NCBI GenBank assembly: GCA_964490705.1
Contig: CAZBCG010000011.1
Coordinates: 1 to 64,000, forward strand
From: Fodinibius sp964490705
GTDB taxonomy: Bacteria; Bacteroidota; Rhodothermia; Balneolales; Balneolaceae
DNA length: 64,000 nucleotides
Reading direction: 5' to 3'
The notes under the pieces were generated by a model, which saw nothing but the letters and a program-made list of their open reading frames with translations, ran no database searches and was not told the DNA's origin. Made by a program: the position numbers and the translations under genes. This document shows, in pieces, positions 16,614-26,547 of this stretch. Numbering within the stretch: the first letter of the stretch is position 1; each line of letters begins with the position of its first letter.

Positions 16614-18536
16614 TTAGGCATTAAGTGATTTTGCGTGCATCACCTCTTTCACTTTTGCCTTAATGCCATCAGGATCGAGGCCTACCTCGGCATGGAGTTC
16701 TTCCTGCGTACCGTGTTCTACCACACGATCGGGCACTCCCATGATAGTGGTGGGAATGTGATGCGGTTTGTCAGCCAAATATTCCGTTACCGCACTGCCG
16801 AATCCTCCGAGCTTGGTACCATCTTCGACAGTGATGATCTGCTCGTAGGTGCGACAAATTTCATCAACTAGATCGGTGTCCAGCGGCTTGGCAAAGCGCA
16901 TATTAAAATGACCGATGTTGATGCCTTCTTCGGCCAGATCATCTGCTACTTCCATCACATAGTTGCCAAATGGACCGAAGCTCAAGACAGCAATGTCATC
17001 GCCATCTCTCAATTTTTCTCCTTTGCCGATTTCCATCGATTTAAAACCTTCGGGATAATCCATGCCGGTTGCGCGCCCCCGTGGGTAGCGGATGGCCCAA
17101 GCCGACTCGTCGTACTTGGAGGCCGTGTACATCATATCGCGTAGTTCTTCTTCGTTCATGGGCGATGAAACGATCATATTAGGCACATTGCGCAGGTATG
17201 AAATATCGTACAACCCGTGATGGGTGGGACCGTCAGCGCCCACAAGTCCTGCGCGATCAATGCAAAAGACCACCGGCAGCTTTTGGATGGCTACATCGTG
17301 AATAACCTGATCGTAAGCACGCTGCAAAAAGGTGGAGTAGATAGCAGCAAACGCTTTTTTACCTTCGGCAGCCAGTCCAGCGGCAAAGGTAATGGAGTGT
17401 TGTTCAGCGATCCCCACATCAAAAGCGCGGTCAGGATATTTTTCCATGAGCGGCCAAAGACTAGAACCGCTGGGCATGGCCGGCGTAATGCCGACGATAT
17501 CTTCATTTTCATCAGCAAGCTCGACAACCGCTTCCCCAAACACATGCTGGTATTTCGGCGGCTTGGGTTCGGTATCAGGATCAAGCTGTTTGCCGGTAAT
17601 TTTATCGAATGGACTGCTTTGCGCATGCCATTTGGTTTGCTCGCGTTCGGCTGGTGCAAATCCTTTGCCTTTTACGGTAACGGCATGCAATAATTTAGGT
17701 CCGGGAATATCTTTGAGATCCTCGAGATGGCGGCGCATAGTATCCACATTGTGCCCGTCAACGGGACCATAATATTTGAAGCCGAGCGCCTGAAACAATC
17801 CACCCGGTGTAATAGCAGTGGTCACCGCTTTTTCGAGCCGCGATGCGACCTTGCGCATCTTTTCGCCGGCCGATTTAAAATGGCCGAGCATGTCGTAGAT
17901 CTCATCCCGCAGCTTATTAAACGTTTTGCTGGTGGTAATCTCGGTCAAATACTCCTTGAGGGCTCCTACATTGGGATCAATCGACATGTTGTTGTCGTTG
18001 AGAATCACCAGGATGTCGGATTCCAGAAATCCGGCGTTGTTCATGGCCTCAAACGCCAGCCCGGCGGTCATGGCGCCATCGCCGGTGATGGTCACCACTT
18101 TCTTATCGCTTTGATCCAAATCGCGGGCAATCGCCATACCCAATCCGGCAGAAATAGAGGTGCTGGAGTGTCCTACGCCAAAGGTATCGTATTTGCTTTC
18201 ACTGCGCTTGGGGAAGCCAGAAAGTCCGCCGTACTTCCGGTTGGTGTGAAAGTTATCGCGGCGGCCGGTCAAAATTTTGTGCCCGTAGGCTTGGTGACCT
18301 ACATCCCAAACCAAACGATCTTTCGGTGTATTATACACATAATGCAGGGCCACCGTCATTTCGACTACGCCCAGACTGGCGCCAAAGTGTCCGCCGTGGA
18401 TCGAAACGATATCGATGATGAAGTCGCGCAGCTCATCACAGACATCAACAAGCTGGTCGGGGTCTAGCTTTTTCAGGTCATCCGGTGAATCAATATCAGC
18501 CAGTAACGGGCCGGGCGTAATCTCTTCGAATTCCAT
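16614..18536 (-). CDS. dxs: 1-deoxy-D-xylulose-5-phosphate synthase
   Basis: First step of the MEP isoprenoid pathway: condenses pyruvate and glyceraldehyde 3-phosphate with thiamine diphosphate. The 640-residue protein is full length. Visible landmarks are HGGHFGASLG (47-56), WDVGHQAYGHKILTGRR (77-93), the ThDP motif GDGAMTAG (152-159) with NDNNMSI after it, and DRAGLVGADGPTHHG in the pyrimidine domain. It is 6 bases downstream of xseB, an order found in many bacteria where xseB and dxs are linked. Confidence 0.97.
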   Translation of the reverse strand: MEFEEITPGPLLADIDSPDDLKKLDPDQLVDVCDELRDFIIDIVSIHGGHFGASLGVVEMTVALHYVYNTPKDRLVWDVGHQAYGHKILTGRRDNFHTNRKYGGLSGFPKRSESKYDTFGVGHSSTSISAGLGMAIARDLDQSDKKVVTITGDGAMTAGLAFEAMNNAGFLESDILVILNDNNMSIDPNVGALKEYLTEITTSKTFNKLRDEIYDMLGHFKSAGEKMRKVASRLEKAVTTAITPGGLFQALGFKYYGPVDGHNVDTMRRHLEDLKDIPGPKLLHAVTVKGKGFAPAEREQTKWHAQSSPFDKITGKQLDPDTEPKPPKYQHVFGEAVVELADENEDIVGITPAMPSGSSLWPLMEKYPDRAFDVGIAEQHSITFAAGLAAEGKKAFAAIYSTFLQRAYDQVIHDVAIQKLPVVFCIDRAGLVGADGPTHHGLYDISYLRNVPNMIVSSPMNEEELRDMMYTASKYDESAWAIRYPRGRATGMDYPEGFKSMEIGKGEKLRDGDDIAVLSFGPFGNYVMEVADDLAEEGINIGHFNMRFAKPLDTDLVDEICRTYEQIITVEDGTKLGGFGSAVTEYLADKPHHIPTTIMGVPDRVVEHGTQEELHAEVGLDPDGIKAKVKEVMHAKSLNA

Positions 18537-18542
18537 AATTAC

Positions 18543-18761
18543 TTATTCGTTTTCATTTTCGTCGCCATGTTGCTCAGCTACATTTTCGATGCGCAACTCT
18601 GCCTCTTCAAGCGTTTGCGTGCATAATTTTGATAGTTTGATGCCTTCTTCGTACAGCTCGATGGATTTTTCCAGTGATATGGATTCATCTTCGAGCTCTT
18701 GTACTATCGCTTCGAGTCTTGACAAAGCCTCTTCGAAGCTTGGTCGTTCCTTTTCACTCAT
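18543..18761 (-). CDS. xseB: Exodeoxyribonuclease VII small subunit
   Basis: Small subunit that binds XseA to form the single-strand-specific exonuclease VII. The 72 residues contain the family core SFEEALSRLEAIVQELE (8-24) and SLEKSIELYEEGIKLSKLC (28-46), then an acidic tail. The large subunit gene xseA is not in the window. Located directly before dxs. Confidence 0.9.
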   Translation of the reverse strand: MSEKERPSFEEALSRLEAIVQELEDESISLEKSIELYEEGIKLSKLCTQTLEEAELRIENVAEQHGDENENE

Positions 18762-18812
18762 AAAATGGATAATTGAAAAATTGCATGGCAGAAACCATAA
18801 AAATAAAAAGGT

Positions 18813-20129
18813 TTAGGTGTCGGAATCCAATTCTTTTTCCATCTGTCGTTTTTTCTTTTGTTTCTGTTTTTGGGATTCCCGATCAAACTGTTGAATAAAA
18901 TTGTCGAGCTCGCTGCCGCTCAAGAACGAAATCTTCTGCGTTTCTTTGTATTGCTGATAAAACACCGAAATGAGTGCTGCCGAAGGTACGGCAATGAGCA
19001 GTCCCAAAAAGCCAAACATAAATCCAAAAAGCAATAGAGAAACCATGATGAGCAGCGGATGCAGCCCCACATGGCGACCCACAACATGGGGGACGATAAA
19101 TCCTGATTCGAGCACCTGCTCAATGGCAAATACAATATAGATGCCCGGCAGAAATTCGTACCAGGGCTGACCAGTCGAAATTCCCACAATGGTACAGAAC
19201 GTGACGCTAAGCCATAGCCCAAAGGTGGGAATAAAGTTTGTCAATCCCGCAATAATTCCCAGCACGAGGGGATATGGCACGCCCACTAGGTAAAAACCGA
19301 TACTGAGGTTTGTGGCACTAATCAGCACAACGATAAACTGACCGCGAATATAGGACCCTACGATACGACTAATTTCTGTTGTATAATCGGTAGAGACATC
19401 AGATGGTGTGATAAGTGAGCGGACAAACACCCCGATTTTTTCATAGTCACGGATCATAAAAAAGCAGAGAAACGGCATCAGGATGATGAAAAATATGACG
19501 GCCACAATATTGCCGATCCCCGAGAGATAGGTTGCTGACAGTGATGTCATGTTTCGGTAAAATTCTCCGGTGAGTACCTTGACCTGTGTTACAAGTTGTG
19601 TCTTAACAGACCCCGTATCGAATCCCAAGCGTTCAAAGACGGCTAAAATGCCCGAGTTTTCCACCATGGTTTCAGTATTGTTGGACATCTCATAAAACAG
19701 GGAGCCCAACTTGGATAGCTGTTCTATAAGTGTTGGCACAGTAAGAAAAAGAACAAGTGCTAACAGCCCCAGACTACCGGCAGTAAAAATAGTGGCAATG
19801 GCACCCCGCGGAATGCGTCGCCGCTCCAGGATCTCAACAAGAGGATTAATCAGGAAAGCAATAATGTACGCCAGCACAAAGGGGATCAGCAGGTGCCCCG
19901 AATCATAAATAAGCCACAGCCCCGCCGAAAAAAAGGTAGCATAGATTAGCGCCCGAGCTACCGGTTGCTTTCTGATGGGATACAGCACAATGCCGATAAT
20001 CAATCCATAGGCCAGCGGATTAAAGAGATGATTCAGCTTGTACATCAAAAAAAGCAGTCCGGCTACACCGCCGCCCATCAATATTAATTGTCCGCGCTCA
20101 TTTAGCCATGATTGGGGATGTTTGGTCAT
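18813..20129 (-). CDS. AI-2E family transporter (PerM/UPF0118)
   Basis: Polytopic inner-membrane protein of 438 residues with about eight hydrophobic segments. The family's long soluble loop after the third or fourth segment is visible (about 125-190), followed by PFLCFFMIRDYEKIG, LSIGFYLVGVPYPLVLGIIAG and the GFIVPHVVGRHVGLHPLLIM block near 345-365, which is the typical AI-2E signature. Members have been linked to autoinducer-2 export or Na+/H+ antiport, so function is not fixed. The C-terminal tail is rich in Gln and Lys. It precedes xseB by 51 bases. Confidence 0.88.
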   Translation of the reverse strand: MTKHPQSWLNERGQLILMGGGVAGLLFLMYKLNHLFNPLAYGLIIGIVLYPIRKQPVARALIYATFFSAGLWLIYDSGHLLIPFVLAYIIAFLINPLVEILERRRIPRGAIATIFTAGSLGLLALVLFLTVPTLIEQLSKLGSLFYEMSNNTETMVENSGILAVFERLGFDTGSVKTQLVTQVKVLTGEFYRNMTSLSATYLSGIGNIVAVIFFIILMPFLCFFMIRDYEKIGVFVRSLITPSDVSTDYTTEISRIVGSYIRGQFIVVLISATNLSIGFYLVGVPYPLVLGIIAGLTNFIPTFGLWLSVTFCTIVGISTGQPWYEFLPGIYIVFAIEQVLESGFIVPHVVGRHVGLHPLLIMVSLLLFGFMFGFLGLLIAVPSAALISVFYQQYKETQKISFLSGSELDNFIQQFDRESQKQKQKKKRQMEKELDSDT

Positions 20130-20266
20130 ATACGAGCTAAGTCAAATGCTTTGAAATCGTTGGATTTTAATGCTACAACAAGAGTACCCTAATATATTGA
20201 TTAAGCAAAAAAGCTAAAGAGAATTTTATTGAAATGGTAACCAGCTAAATTGTAGGCAGAATGTAT

Positions 20267-22684
20267 CTATTTCTTTTGATAGATGTGATGACCATTGGAA
20301 TAATACCGGATGGCCCCGTCGAGGCTGGTGAACTGAATATTTGGGATAGATTTCCTCAGTCTTTTAACGGCCGCGGGATGAGGATGCCGAAACTGGTTTT
20401 CCCTGGCTAGTGATACGACACCTATTTGTGCGGTGGTTTGTTGTAGCAGGTTTGAGCTCGAGCTGGTTTTGCTACCGTGGTGCGGCACCTTCAGAAAATC
20501 GGTATCGACAAGCGTGGGAAAGTTGTGGATAAGTTGCCGTTCCTGACTTTGTTCCGCATCGCCTGTAAACAGGAATTCCGTTTCGCCATAAATAAGTTCA
20601 AGAATCAGAGAGCGATTATTGACGTTAGAGCTTGTGTTTTGCGGATCCGGTCCATAGGCAAAAATTCGGATGGCCGGATCCAGTGAGATTTGGTCGCCGG
20701 AAGAAAGTGATACAATCGGTATCTGTTTTTGGGCGGCTTTCTGTTGATAGGTTTGATACAGCTTAGAATCATATTGTGCCCCTGAATTATAAATGGTATC
20801 GATGGGAATTTGGGCGATAAGTTCGAGCATTCCGCCGATATGATCAGCATGCGGGTGCGAAAGAAAAACGGCATCCAGCTTGTCGATACCTTCTTCTTTG
20901 AGATGCGGGATGATGATATATTTGGCGCTGTTGTAATCGGGTTGCCAGCGCCCGGCATCCACCAGAAAGTGCTTGTTGTTGGGTGTTTTCACGAGCGCCG
21001 CATCGCCCTGGCCAACATCAAATACGGTCAGCTCTAGCCGTGCCGGCTGTAGTTTTTGGATAATTTTCGTACCCTGATTAACGCAGAGAAGCATCAGCAA
21101 CACCGCCAGTACCTTCCAGCGCATTTTGGGGATGGGTAGAGCGGCAATTAAAAAGATGATGGTTGTCCAGATGGCAAAAAAGAGCAGGCTCTCGATGTGG
21201 ACTTGCACCCAGCTCCACGGCCAATTGGCGGCCATATCCACAAACCAGTCGAGTGCTTGCAAGAAATATTCAATGGGGATATTGAGCGTTTGGGCGATAT
21301 TCGGAAATGCCATGCCGAAAGGAAGCAAGACAAGTGCCAGGGGCACGGCCAATCCCAAAACGGGGACAACGAAGGCGTTGGCCAGCGGACCGACGATCGA
21401 AAATTCGCCAAAGTGGTAGGCCAGCAGCGGGAAAAGTCCCAGCTGCACGATAAAAGAGATCACCACGACCATCAGCGGCTGACCGTACCACCGGTATTGA
21501 ATCCAAGCAGGCAATTGACGCGAGATCACGGGCGCGGTTAACAAAATAACATAGACGGCTGCGAATGAAAGCTGAAAGCCGATAGTAAATAGGTCGCCGG
21601 GATTAATGAGTAGAATGATTAACGCGGCAACGGCCGTCAGGTTTTTCGAATCGCGGACTTTGTGAAAAAGCTTGCCGTATGCCAGCAGTCCGCCGACCAG
21701 CGATGCGCGCGTGACCGAGGCTGGAAAGCCTGTCAATCCCGCATAGAAAAACAGAAAGCCAATGAGCAGAGCCAGTCCAATTTGTTTACCGTAGCGAAAT
21801 GTCCAGAAAAATGGGATGGCCAGCCAGAATGGGGCAAGGATAAAGCCCACGTGTAATCCCGAAACCGCCATGATGTGAGACAACCCGGCTCGTGAAAACG
21901 CAATTTTATCTTCGCGTCCCAATTCATTTTTATGGCCGATGAGTAAAGCTTTTGCCAATGGCGCAGTTTGTGGGCTAAAATTATTGTTGATGGCATTGAG
22001 TACGTGTTGACGATAAAAGCTCCAGCTCAAAAATCGGGTTGTTTGATCTTCAATGGCATTGATTCGGACGATGCCCACTTGTGTGTAAATCCCGATGGAG
22101 GCCAGGTAATTTTTGTAATCGAACTGCGAGGGATTTCGGGGTTCTTCCAATGGATATACAGTGGCTCGGAACGTCATATGATCACCCAGCGTAAGATTAT
22201 CAGGCAAGGATAAATCATCGGGATTGAGCACGGCGCGCAGCTGATATGATTTTGACCAGGAAATGTCGCCGGGAAAGACGGTCGAATCCACCGTTACATC
22301 AATCTGATATTTACCCGTGCTTGTTTCTTTAATTTGATGAACCTTGCCCGAAAAGGTGAGTTCTTGCCAAGTGTAGCTGTTAAGAACAGTGGCTTTTGGT
22401 GGGGGTTCCCGGTAATCAAAAAAGGAGTGCCAGGCGCTGCCAAAGGCAAGGATCAATCCTAGGTAGCAGGCGATGGCCGATCGTGACAGGCTGGGTCGGA
22501 AGTAGTGTTGGTGCAGCAGTTCAAATCCCACATACAACAAGGCAAATGATGCAACGATGGCAATCCATATGGGCGTCGAAAGATCAAAATGATAGTCCGC
22601 CAGAATGCCCGCGACCATCAGCAGCGCCAACCTGACGGCGGGATACGAAGCAAAGGGGAATCGATATTTTTGATGGATATCCAC
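20267..22684 (-). CDS. comEC: DNA uptake channel ComEC/Rec2
   Basis: Inner-membrane channel thought to pass single-stranded DNA into the cytoplasm in natural transformation. Residues about 1-180 are the N-terminal membrane and soluble DUF4131 part. Residues about 220-510 are the Competence membrane domain (FSRAGLSHIMAVSGLHVGF, LTGFPASVTRAS). Residues about 545-805 are a metallo-beta-lactamase domain beginning LTVFDVGQGDAALVKT, with the metal site HPHADH at 610-615 and a later GDAE plus VPHHGSKTS. The 805-residue length is complete, and all metal-binding residues of the nuclease-like domain appear retained, which suggests active natural transformation. Confidence 0.93.
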   Translation of the reverse strand: MDIHQKYRFPFASYPAVRLALLMVAGILADYHFDLSTPIWIAIVASFALLYVGFELLHQHYFRPSLSRSAIACYLGLILAFGSAWHSFFDYREPPPKATVLNSYTWQELTFSGKVHQIKETSTGKYQIDVTVDSTVFPGDISWSKSYQLRAVLNPDDLSLPDNLTLGDHMTFRATVYPLEEPRNPSQFDYKNYLASIGIYTQVGIVRINAIEDQTTRFLSWSFYRQHVLNAINNNFSPQTAPLAKALLIGHKNELGREDKIAFSRAGLSHIMAVSGLHVGFILAPFWLAIPFFWTFRYGKQIGLALLIGFLFFYAGLTGFPASVTRASLVGGLLAYGKLFHKVRDSKNLTAVAALIILLINPGDLFTIGFQLSFAAVYVILLTAPVISRQLPAWIQYRWYGQPLMVVVISFIVQLGLFPLLAYHFGEFSIVGPLANAFVVPVLGLAVPLALVLLPFGMAFPNIAQTLNIPIEYFLQALDWFVDMAANWPWSWVQVHIESLLFFAIWTTIIFLIAALPIPKMRWKVLAVLLMLLCVNQGTKIIQKLQPARLELTVFDVGQGDAALVKTPNNKHFLVDAGRWQPDYNSAKYIIIPHLKEEGIDKLDAVFLSHPHADHIGGMLELIAQIPIDTIYNSGAQYDSKLYQTYQQKAAQKQIPIVSLSSGDQISLDPAIRIFAYGPDPQNTSSNVNNRSLILELIYGETEFLFTGDAEQSQERQLIHNFPTLVDTDFLKVPHHGSKTSSSSNLLQQTTAQIGVVSLARENQFRHPHPAAVKRLRKSIPNIQFTSLDGAIRYYSNGHHIYQKK

Positions 22685-22851
22685 ATAGGTATGACCGTTG
22701 AGCAGCCTAATCCTTACTTATTAAATTATGTTTCAGTAAAAAGATACGCTTTGAAATGGCGTTGTCGGTGCTTATAATTTTATCGCAGATCAGAATTGAC
22801 AACTTTTCTGTGGATTAACAGAGCTGAAAACCGCAATTAAATGCTAAGAAT

Positions 22852-23874
22852 ATGAAATTCGGGAAGTCGCTAATTTTTGCATTGGTAATGGGATTGATGC
22901 TGGGCTGTTCAAGTACGGCAGACCAGCAGGATACGACGAAAAAAGACTGGGCACTGGTGATTCACGGCGGTGCCGGAACGATCTCGAAAGATAAGCCGGA
23001 TTCGGTTATCACGGCCTATCAAAATGATCTGAATGAGGCGCTTTCGATTGGCGAAGAAATTCTTGCTGATGGTGGTTCTGCATTGGATGCGGTGGAACAG
23101 GCGATCAACTATATGGAAGATAATCCCAGGTTTAATGCCGGCAAGGGCGCCGTTTTTACCCATGACGGCGGACACGAACTGGATGCGGCGATTATGGTGG
23201 GTAACAGTCGCAAAGCCGGAACTATTACGGGTGTTAAAACCGTGAAAAATCCCATTTCACTGGCCCGAATTGTGATGGAAAATTCAAAGCACGTGATGTT
23301 TGCCGGAGATGGTGCTGAAGAATATGCCAATCAATTTGATCTGGAACGGGTAAATCAGGATTATTTTTACACCGAACAGCGCTACAAAGCTTGGAAGCGT
23401 GCACTGCAGGAAGAAAGTCAGTCTGGTGTGTCGGAGCAAGAAGATACAGGCAAATATTATATAAAGGATAAGTACGGTACCGTTGGAGCTGTTGCTATTG
23501 ATAAAGACGGACAAATTGTAGCGGGGACCTCTACCGGCGGCATGACAAACAAGAAATTTGGTCGCGTTGGTGATGTACCCATTGTCGGGGCCGGGACCTA
23601 TGCGAGTGATGTGGTTGCTGTTTCGATGACCGGCTGGGGCGAAAAGATTATGCGTGCTGTATCGGGACATACAATCAGCGCCTATATGAAACACAAACCG
23701 GCAACGATTGAAGAGGCCGGCAGTTATCTGCTGGAGGATGTACTAAATGAAGGCGAAGCCGGAATGATTGCTGTGGATAAATATGGCAATACCTACATGG
23801 GGATGAATACAACGGGCATGTTTCGTGGGACTGTTGACTCGGAAGGGAATCGGGAAGTCGCCATCTGGGAATAA
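22852..23874 (+). CDS. Lipoprotein isoaspartyl peptidase / L-asparaginase (Ntn-hydrolase)
   Basis: Self-cleaving enzyme that hydrolyses isoaspartyl dipeptides and asparagine. The 340 residues begin with a lipoprotein signal (ending LMLGCSS, Cys about 19). The core starts at WALVIHGGAG. The autocleavage point and nucleophile is Thr210 in YGTVGAVAID, followed by GTSTGGMTNKKFGRVGD and GAGTYA, all standard for the family. The lipid anchor places it in the periplasm or at the outer membrane. Located alone, with a palindromic repeat after it. Confidence 0.92.
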   Translation: MKFGKSLIFALVMGLMLGCSSTADQQDTTKKDWALVIHGGAGTISKDKPDSVITAYQNDLNEALSIGEEILADGGSALDAVEQAINYMEDNPRFNAGKGAVFTHDGGHELDAAIMVGNSRKAGTITGVKTVKNPISLARIVMENSKHVMFAGDGAEEYANQFDLERVNQDYFYTEQRYKAWKRALQEESQSGVSEQEDTGKYYIKDKYGTVGAVAIDKDGQIVAGTSTGGMTNKKFGRVGDVPIVGAGTYASDVVAVSMTGWGEKIMRAVSGHTISAYMKHKPATIEEAGSYLLEDVLNEGEAGMIAVDKYGNTYMGMNTTGMFRGTVDSEGNREVAIWE

Positions 23875-23892
23875 CAAAGTGTTAATGCTAGG

Positions 23893-23960
23893 AACGTGTT
23901 AATGTGTTAAGGAACAACCAAAAATGACTTAATAGTAAAACGTTAACACATAAACACGTT
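23893..23960. repeat. GTGTTAA-type palindrome between convergent genes
   Basis: AACGTGTTAATGTGTTAA (23893-23910) pairs with TTAACACATAAACACGTT (23943-23960), 17 of 18 positions. Its core GTGTTAA/TTAACAC is shared with the inverted repeats around the four-helix-bundle gene at 48226-48733 and with the palindrome at 49472-49527. It may also serve as a bidirectional terminator here. Confidence 0.75.
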
Positions 23961-23965
23961 TACCC

Positions 23966-24716
23966 TTAAAAGTTGTTATAAAACTGTTCCCGTAACTCTT
24001 GAATATAGATGCCGATACTGTTGCGGAGCTCAAAAAGCTGCTCGTGGAAATAGATGTATTGGTTTTGGGTGATGTAGGGAGCGCCTTTTAAATCACGCTG
24101 AAGAATGGTAAGCGCATCATTAGCGCAGTGCAACGCTTTTTTGGTGTAGGCAATATTACCACCCAGAAATTCTCGATCGAAGCCAAAAGAGTATCCGCCC
24201 GTAATTTTAGCACTCACTTTGAGTACGTTGCCGATAAAGCTGTTGTACTCCGGTGTAAAAAAACTTGGGATTGATACTTTCCGCCCATTGCAGGATAATG
24301 GCAGCCAGCTCCCGGGCATCATTGTAGATATCAAAAGTGTCGATGGAGCCGTTTTCAGAAAGGGCAAAATCGGAGCTTAACTCTTTCCACTCTTCCCCGT
24401 CATCGTAGTCGTCGTCATCTTCCAGTTCATCGAAAAAGAAATCATCGAGGTCGCCATCCCAATCCTCATCAAAATCTTCGTCATCTTCATCCGGGAAGTA
24501 GGCCTCATCAATCTGTAGCTCTTCTTCGATAAACGCATCCACAGCATCTAGCTCATCGGAACTTTCTTGCAACAGAATTAGCCATCGCGGAGTATTCTGC
24601 GAGTAATCGGGAGCAATAAACTGTCGCAAATGAGAGCTCTGTTTTTCTATTTCGTTTAGGTGAGCTTCCCAGTCGTGCTCATCCCAAATATCATCATGGA
24701 AATCACCGTTAAACAT
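23966..24716 (-). pseudogene. Acidic protein of unknown function, split by a frameshift
   Basis: Two overlapping minus-strand frames read as one protein of about 249 residues. The N-terminal frame begins at 24716 (MFNGDFHDDIWDEHDWEAHL) and has a very acidic middle (DEDDEDFDEDWDGDLDD). The C-terminal frame ends YIQELREQFYNNF at 23966. They join at a run of seven A (24257-24263): removing one base gives ...INPKFFTPEYNSFIGN... without interruption. So one T was gained on the coding strand, by mutation, sequencing error or a site of transcript slippage. No family recognised. It lies downstream of the nucleoside phosphorylase gene. Confidence 0.72.
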
Positions 24717-24902
24717 AAAAATGGATATTAGATGATGCGATTAATTAGTGTCGTGACTACCACCCAAATGGATCAGTCACGCACCAGATAAGTAACGCTT
24801 TTTAGAGATAAATTGGTATAGAAATTTTTTGGGATGTTAAGTCGCACCAGAACGGTGTTGCCCAATACTGTACGGCAAACAAAATGAAAAGGCTTGAGCG
24901 AA

Positions 24903-25739
24903 TTACAGTCGCTCCAACACGCCCTTAATAATCTGCGACATTTTAGGCTCGGCCATACCCGCTGCTGCGACGACTTCCTCAATATTTACCGGTTCCAGCG
25001 CATCGGGGAAGCATTCATCCGTAATCACTGAAATGCCGAGAACTTCCATGCCCATGTGCACGGCCGCAATTACTTCGGGGACGGTACTCATTCCCACCAC
25101 ATCGGCGCCGATCATGCGCAGAAAGCGATATTCGGCTTTGGTTTCCATGGTGGGTCCGCTGAGCGCAAGATAGACGCCTTCGTGCATTTTGATGCTGTTG
25201 TCCAGCGCTACCTGCTCGGCTACATCGCGGAGCCGCTCGGTGTAAGGGTCGCTCATATCCGGAAATCGAGGCCCGAGTTCATCATCATTGGGACCAATCA
25301 GCGGGTTGTCGCCAAACATGTTGATATGATCGTTGATCAGCATGATATCGCCGCGCTCAAAATTGGGATTCATCCCGCCGCAGGCGTTGCTGACAATAAG
25401 GGTGCTGGCACTGAGCGCTTTAATTACGCGGATCGGGAAAGCAATCTCCTGCATCGAATATCCTTCGTAATAATGAAAGCGCCCCTGCATAGCCACGACA
25501 TTTTTACCGCTTAGCGTGCCAAAAAGCAGTTCTCCAGCATGACTTTCGACCGTGGAAACGGGGAAGTGTGGGATATCGGAATACGAGATGCTATTATCTA
25601 CTTCAATTTCGTCTCCCAGATTTCCAAGTCCTGTGCCCAGGATAATGAGATAATCGGGACGTTCATCGGTTTGGTCTTTGAGAAAGTTAAGCGCTTCTTG
25701 TCGCTTGTTGCGGAATTCTTCTACAGATTCACGGTCCAT
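24903..25739 (-). CDS. punA: Purine nucleoside phosphorylase
   Basis: Splits inosine or guanosine with phosphate into base and ribose 1-phosphate for purine salvage. The 278-residue protein has the class I trimeric-type motifs GTGLGNLGDEIE (35-46), SHAGELLFG with the phosphate-binding region, QGRFHYYEGYS, NACGGMNP, and GVYLALSGPTMETKAEYR (about 193-210), followed by VGMSTVPE. The conserved Asn of the purine site is replaced by TDECFPD, close to the family's TN. Located at the end of the yggS-divIVA operon, 134 bases after the DivIVA gene. Confidence 0.92.
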   Translation of the reverse strand: MDRESVEEFRNKRQEALNFLKDQTDERPDYLIILGTGLGNLGDEIEVDNSISYSDIPHFPVSTVESHAGELLFGTLSGKNVVAMQGRFHYYEGYSMQEIAFPIRVIKALSASTLIVSNACGGMNPNFERGDIMLINDHINMFGDNPLIGPNDDELGPRFPDMSDPYTERLRDVAEQVALDNSIKMHEGVYLALSGPTMETKAEYRFLRMIGADVVGMSTVPEVIAAVHMGMEVLGISVITDECFPDALEPVNIEEVVAAAGMAEPKMSQIIKGVLERL

Positions 25740-25873
25740 GTGGTAAAAGCTACTTTTTGGTTAAATGGCTTAAAAAAATAGTGAAAGCAGAGCAAAAAAT
25801 ATATTGTTTGGAGATGGCAGGGATGAGAAATAGCAAAGGGAAAATAAGAAATGAAGGTCCTATGCTCTTATAC

Positions 25874-26503
25874 CTAGTCTAACTCGTCGATGATATCGTC
25901 CATGTCTTCGGCGCCGGGTGGCAGCGGCTGGGCTTCATCCTCAAAATCTTCGGAGTCCTGATCATCAGTTAATTTCTTTTTGCGGCGCTCGGCTTTTTCG
26001 TTGAGCTTATCAGAGAATTTGTCATCATCAGCGGGCAGATCAAAGAGGGCGGCCTCATCCTTGGAGAACTGTTCCAGCGATTCCTGGGCCATTTCCAGAT
26101 ACGAGCGAATGCCGCCGATGATTTCTTTGCGCCGGTCGAGCAGGCGAATAATACTTTGGCGTACCTGCTGGCGCTGTTGCGTAGCCTCGCGGATGATCGA
26201 TTCGGCCTCCATTTCCGCCTTTTCGATTTTGTTGCGGGCATCTTTGCGGGCCCCGGTCAGCTTTTGTTCGGCTGATTCTTTAGCCGTTTGCAGCGTTTCG
26301 TGGAGGGCTTCCTCAACGCGCTCGTAATGCTTGAGTTTTTCTTCCAGCTCATCAATACGTTCTTCAAGCTCCCGATTTTTAGCGACAAGATGTTCCCATT
26401 CGTTGGACATCAGGTTAAGAAAAGCCTGTACCTCTGCCTTGTCATATCCGCGAAGCGATTTCTCAAACTCCTGTTGCTTAATTTCAAGTGCTGTAAGTTT
26501 CAT
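25874..26503 (-). CDS. DivIVA-domain coiled-coil protein
   Basis: Residues 1-60 match the DivIVA N-terminal lipid-binding and coiled-coil segment (LTALEIKQQEFEKSLRGYDKAEVQAFL begins at residue 3; only part is conserved), which in Gram-positive bacteria recruits partners to curved membrane. Residues 36-165 are continuous coiled coil, and the tail is charged and acidic, ending MDDIIDELD. The 209 residues fit the family. It follows three PspB-like genes and yggS in one operon, recalling the Gram-positive cluster in which ylmE (yggS) and divIVA flank cell-division genes. Confidence 0.87.
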   Translation of the reverse strand: MKLTALEIKQQEFEKSLRGYDKAEVQAFLNLMSNEWEHLVAKNRELEERIDELEEKLKHYERVEEALHETLQTAKESAEQKLTGARKDARNKIEKAEMEAESIIREATQQRQQVRQSIIRLLDRRKEIIGGIRSYLEMAQESLEQFSKDEAALFDLPADDDKFSDKLNEKAERRKKKLTDDQDSEDFEDEAQPLPPGAEDMDDIIDELD

Positions 26504-26547
26504 ATCGGTTGCCCTAAATACTCAGGAAAATTGGTGAAAGTTGACGC

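Noticed and set aside
17727..18467. 246-codon plus-strand frame opposite dxs
   Set aside because: A shadow of a highly conserved gene; no domain and no upstream signals.
24257..24263. Programmed -1 frameshift at the A7 run of the acidic protein gene
   Set aside because: A -1 shift leads into a third frame, not into the downstream half; only a +1 shift or loss of one base restores it.
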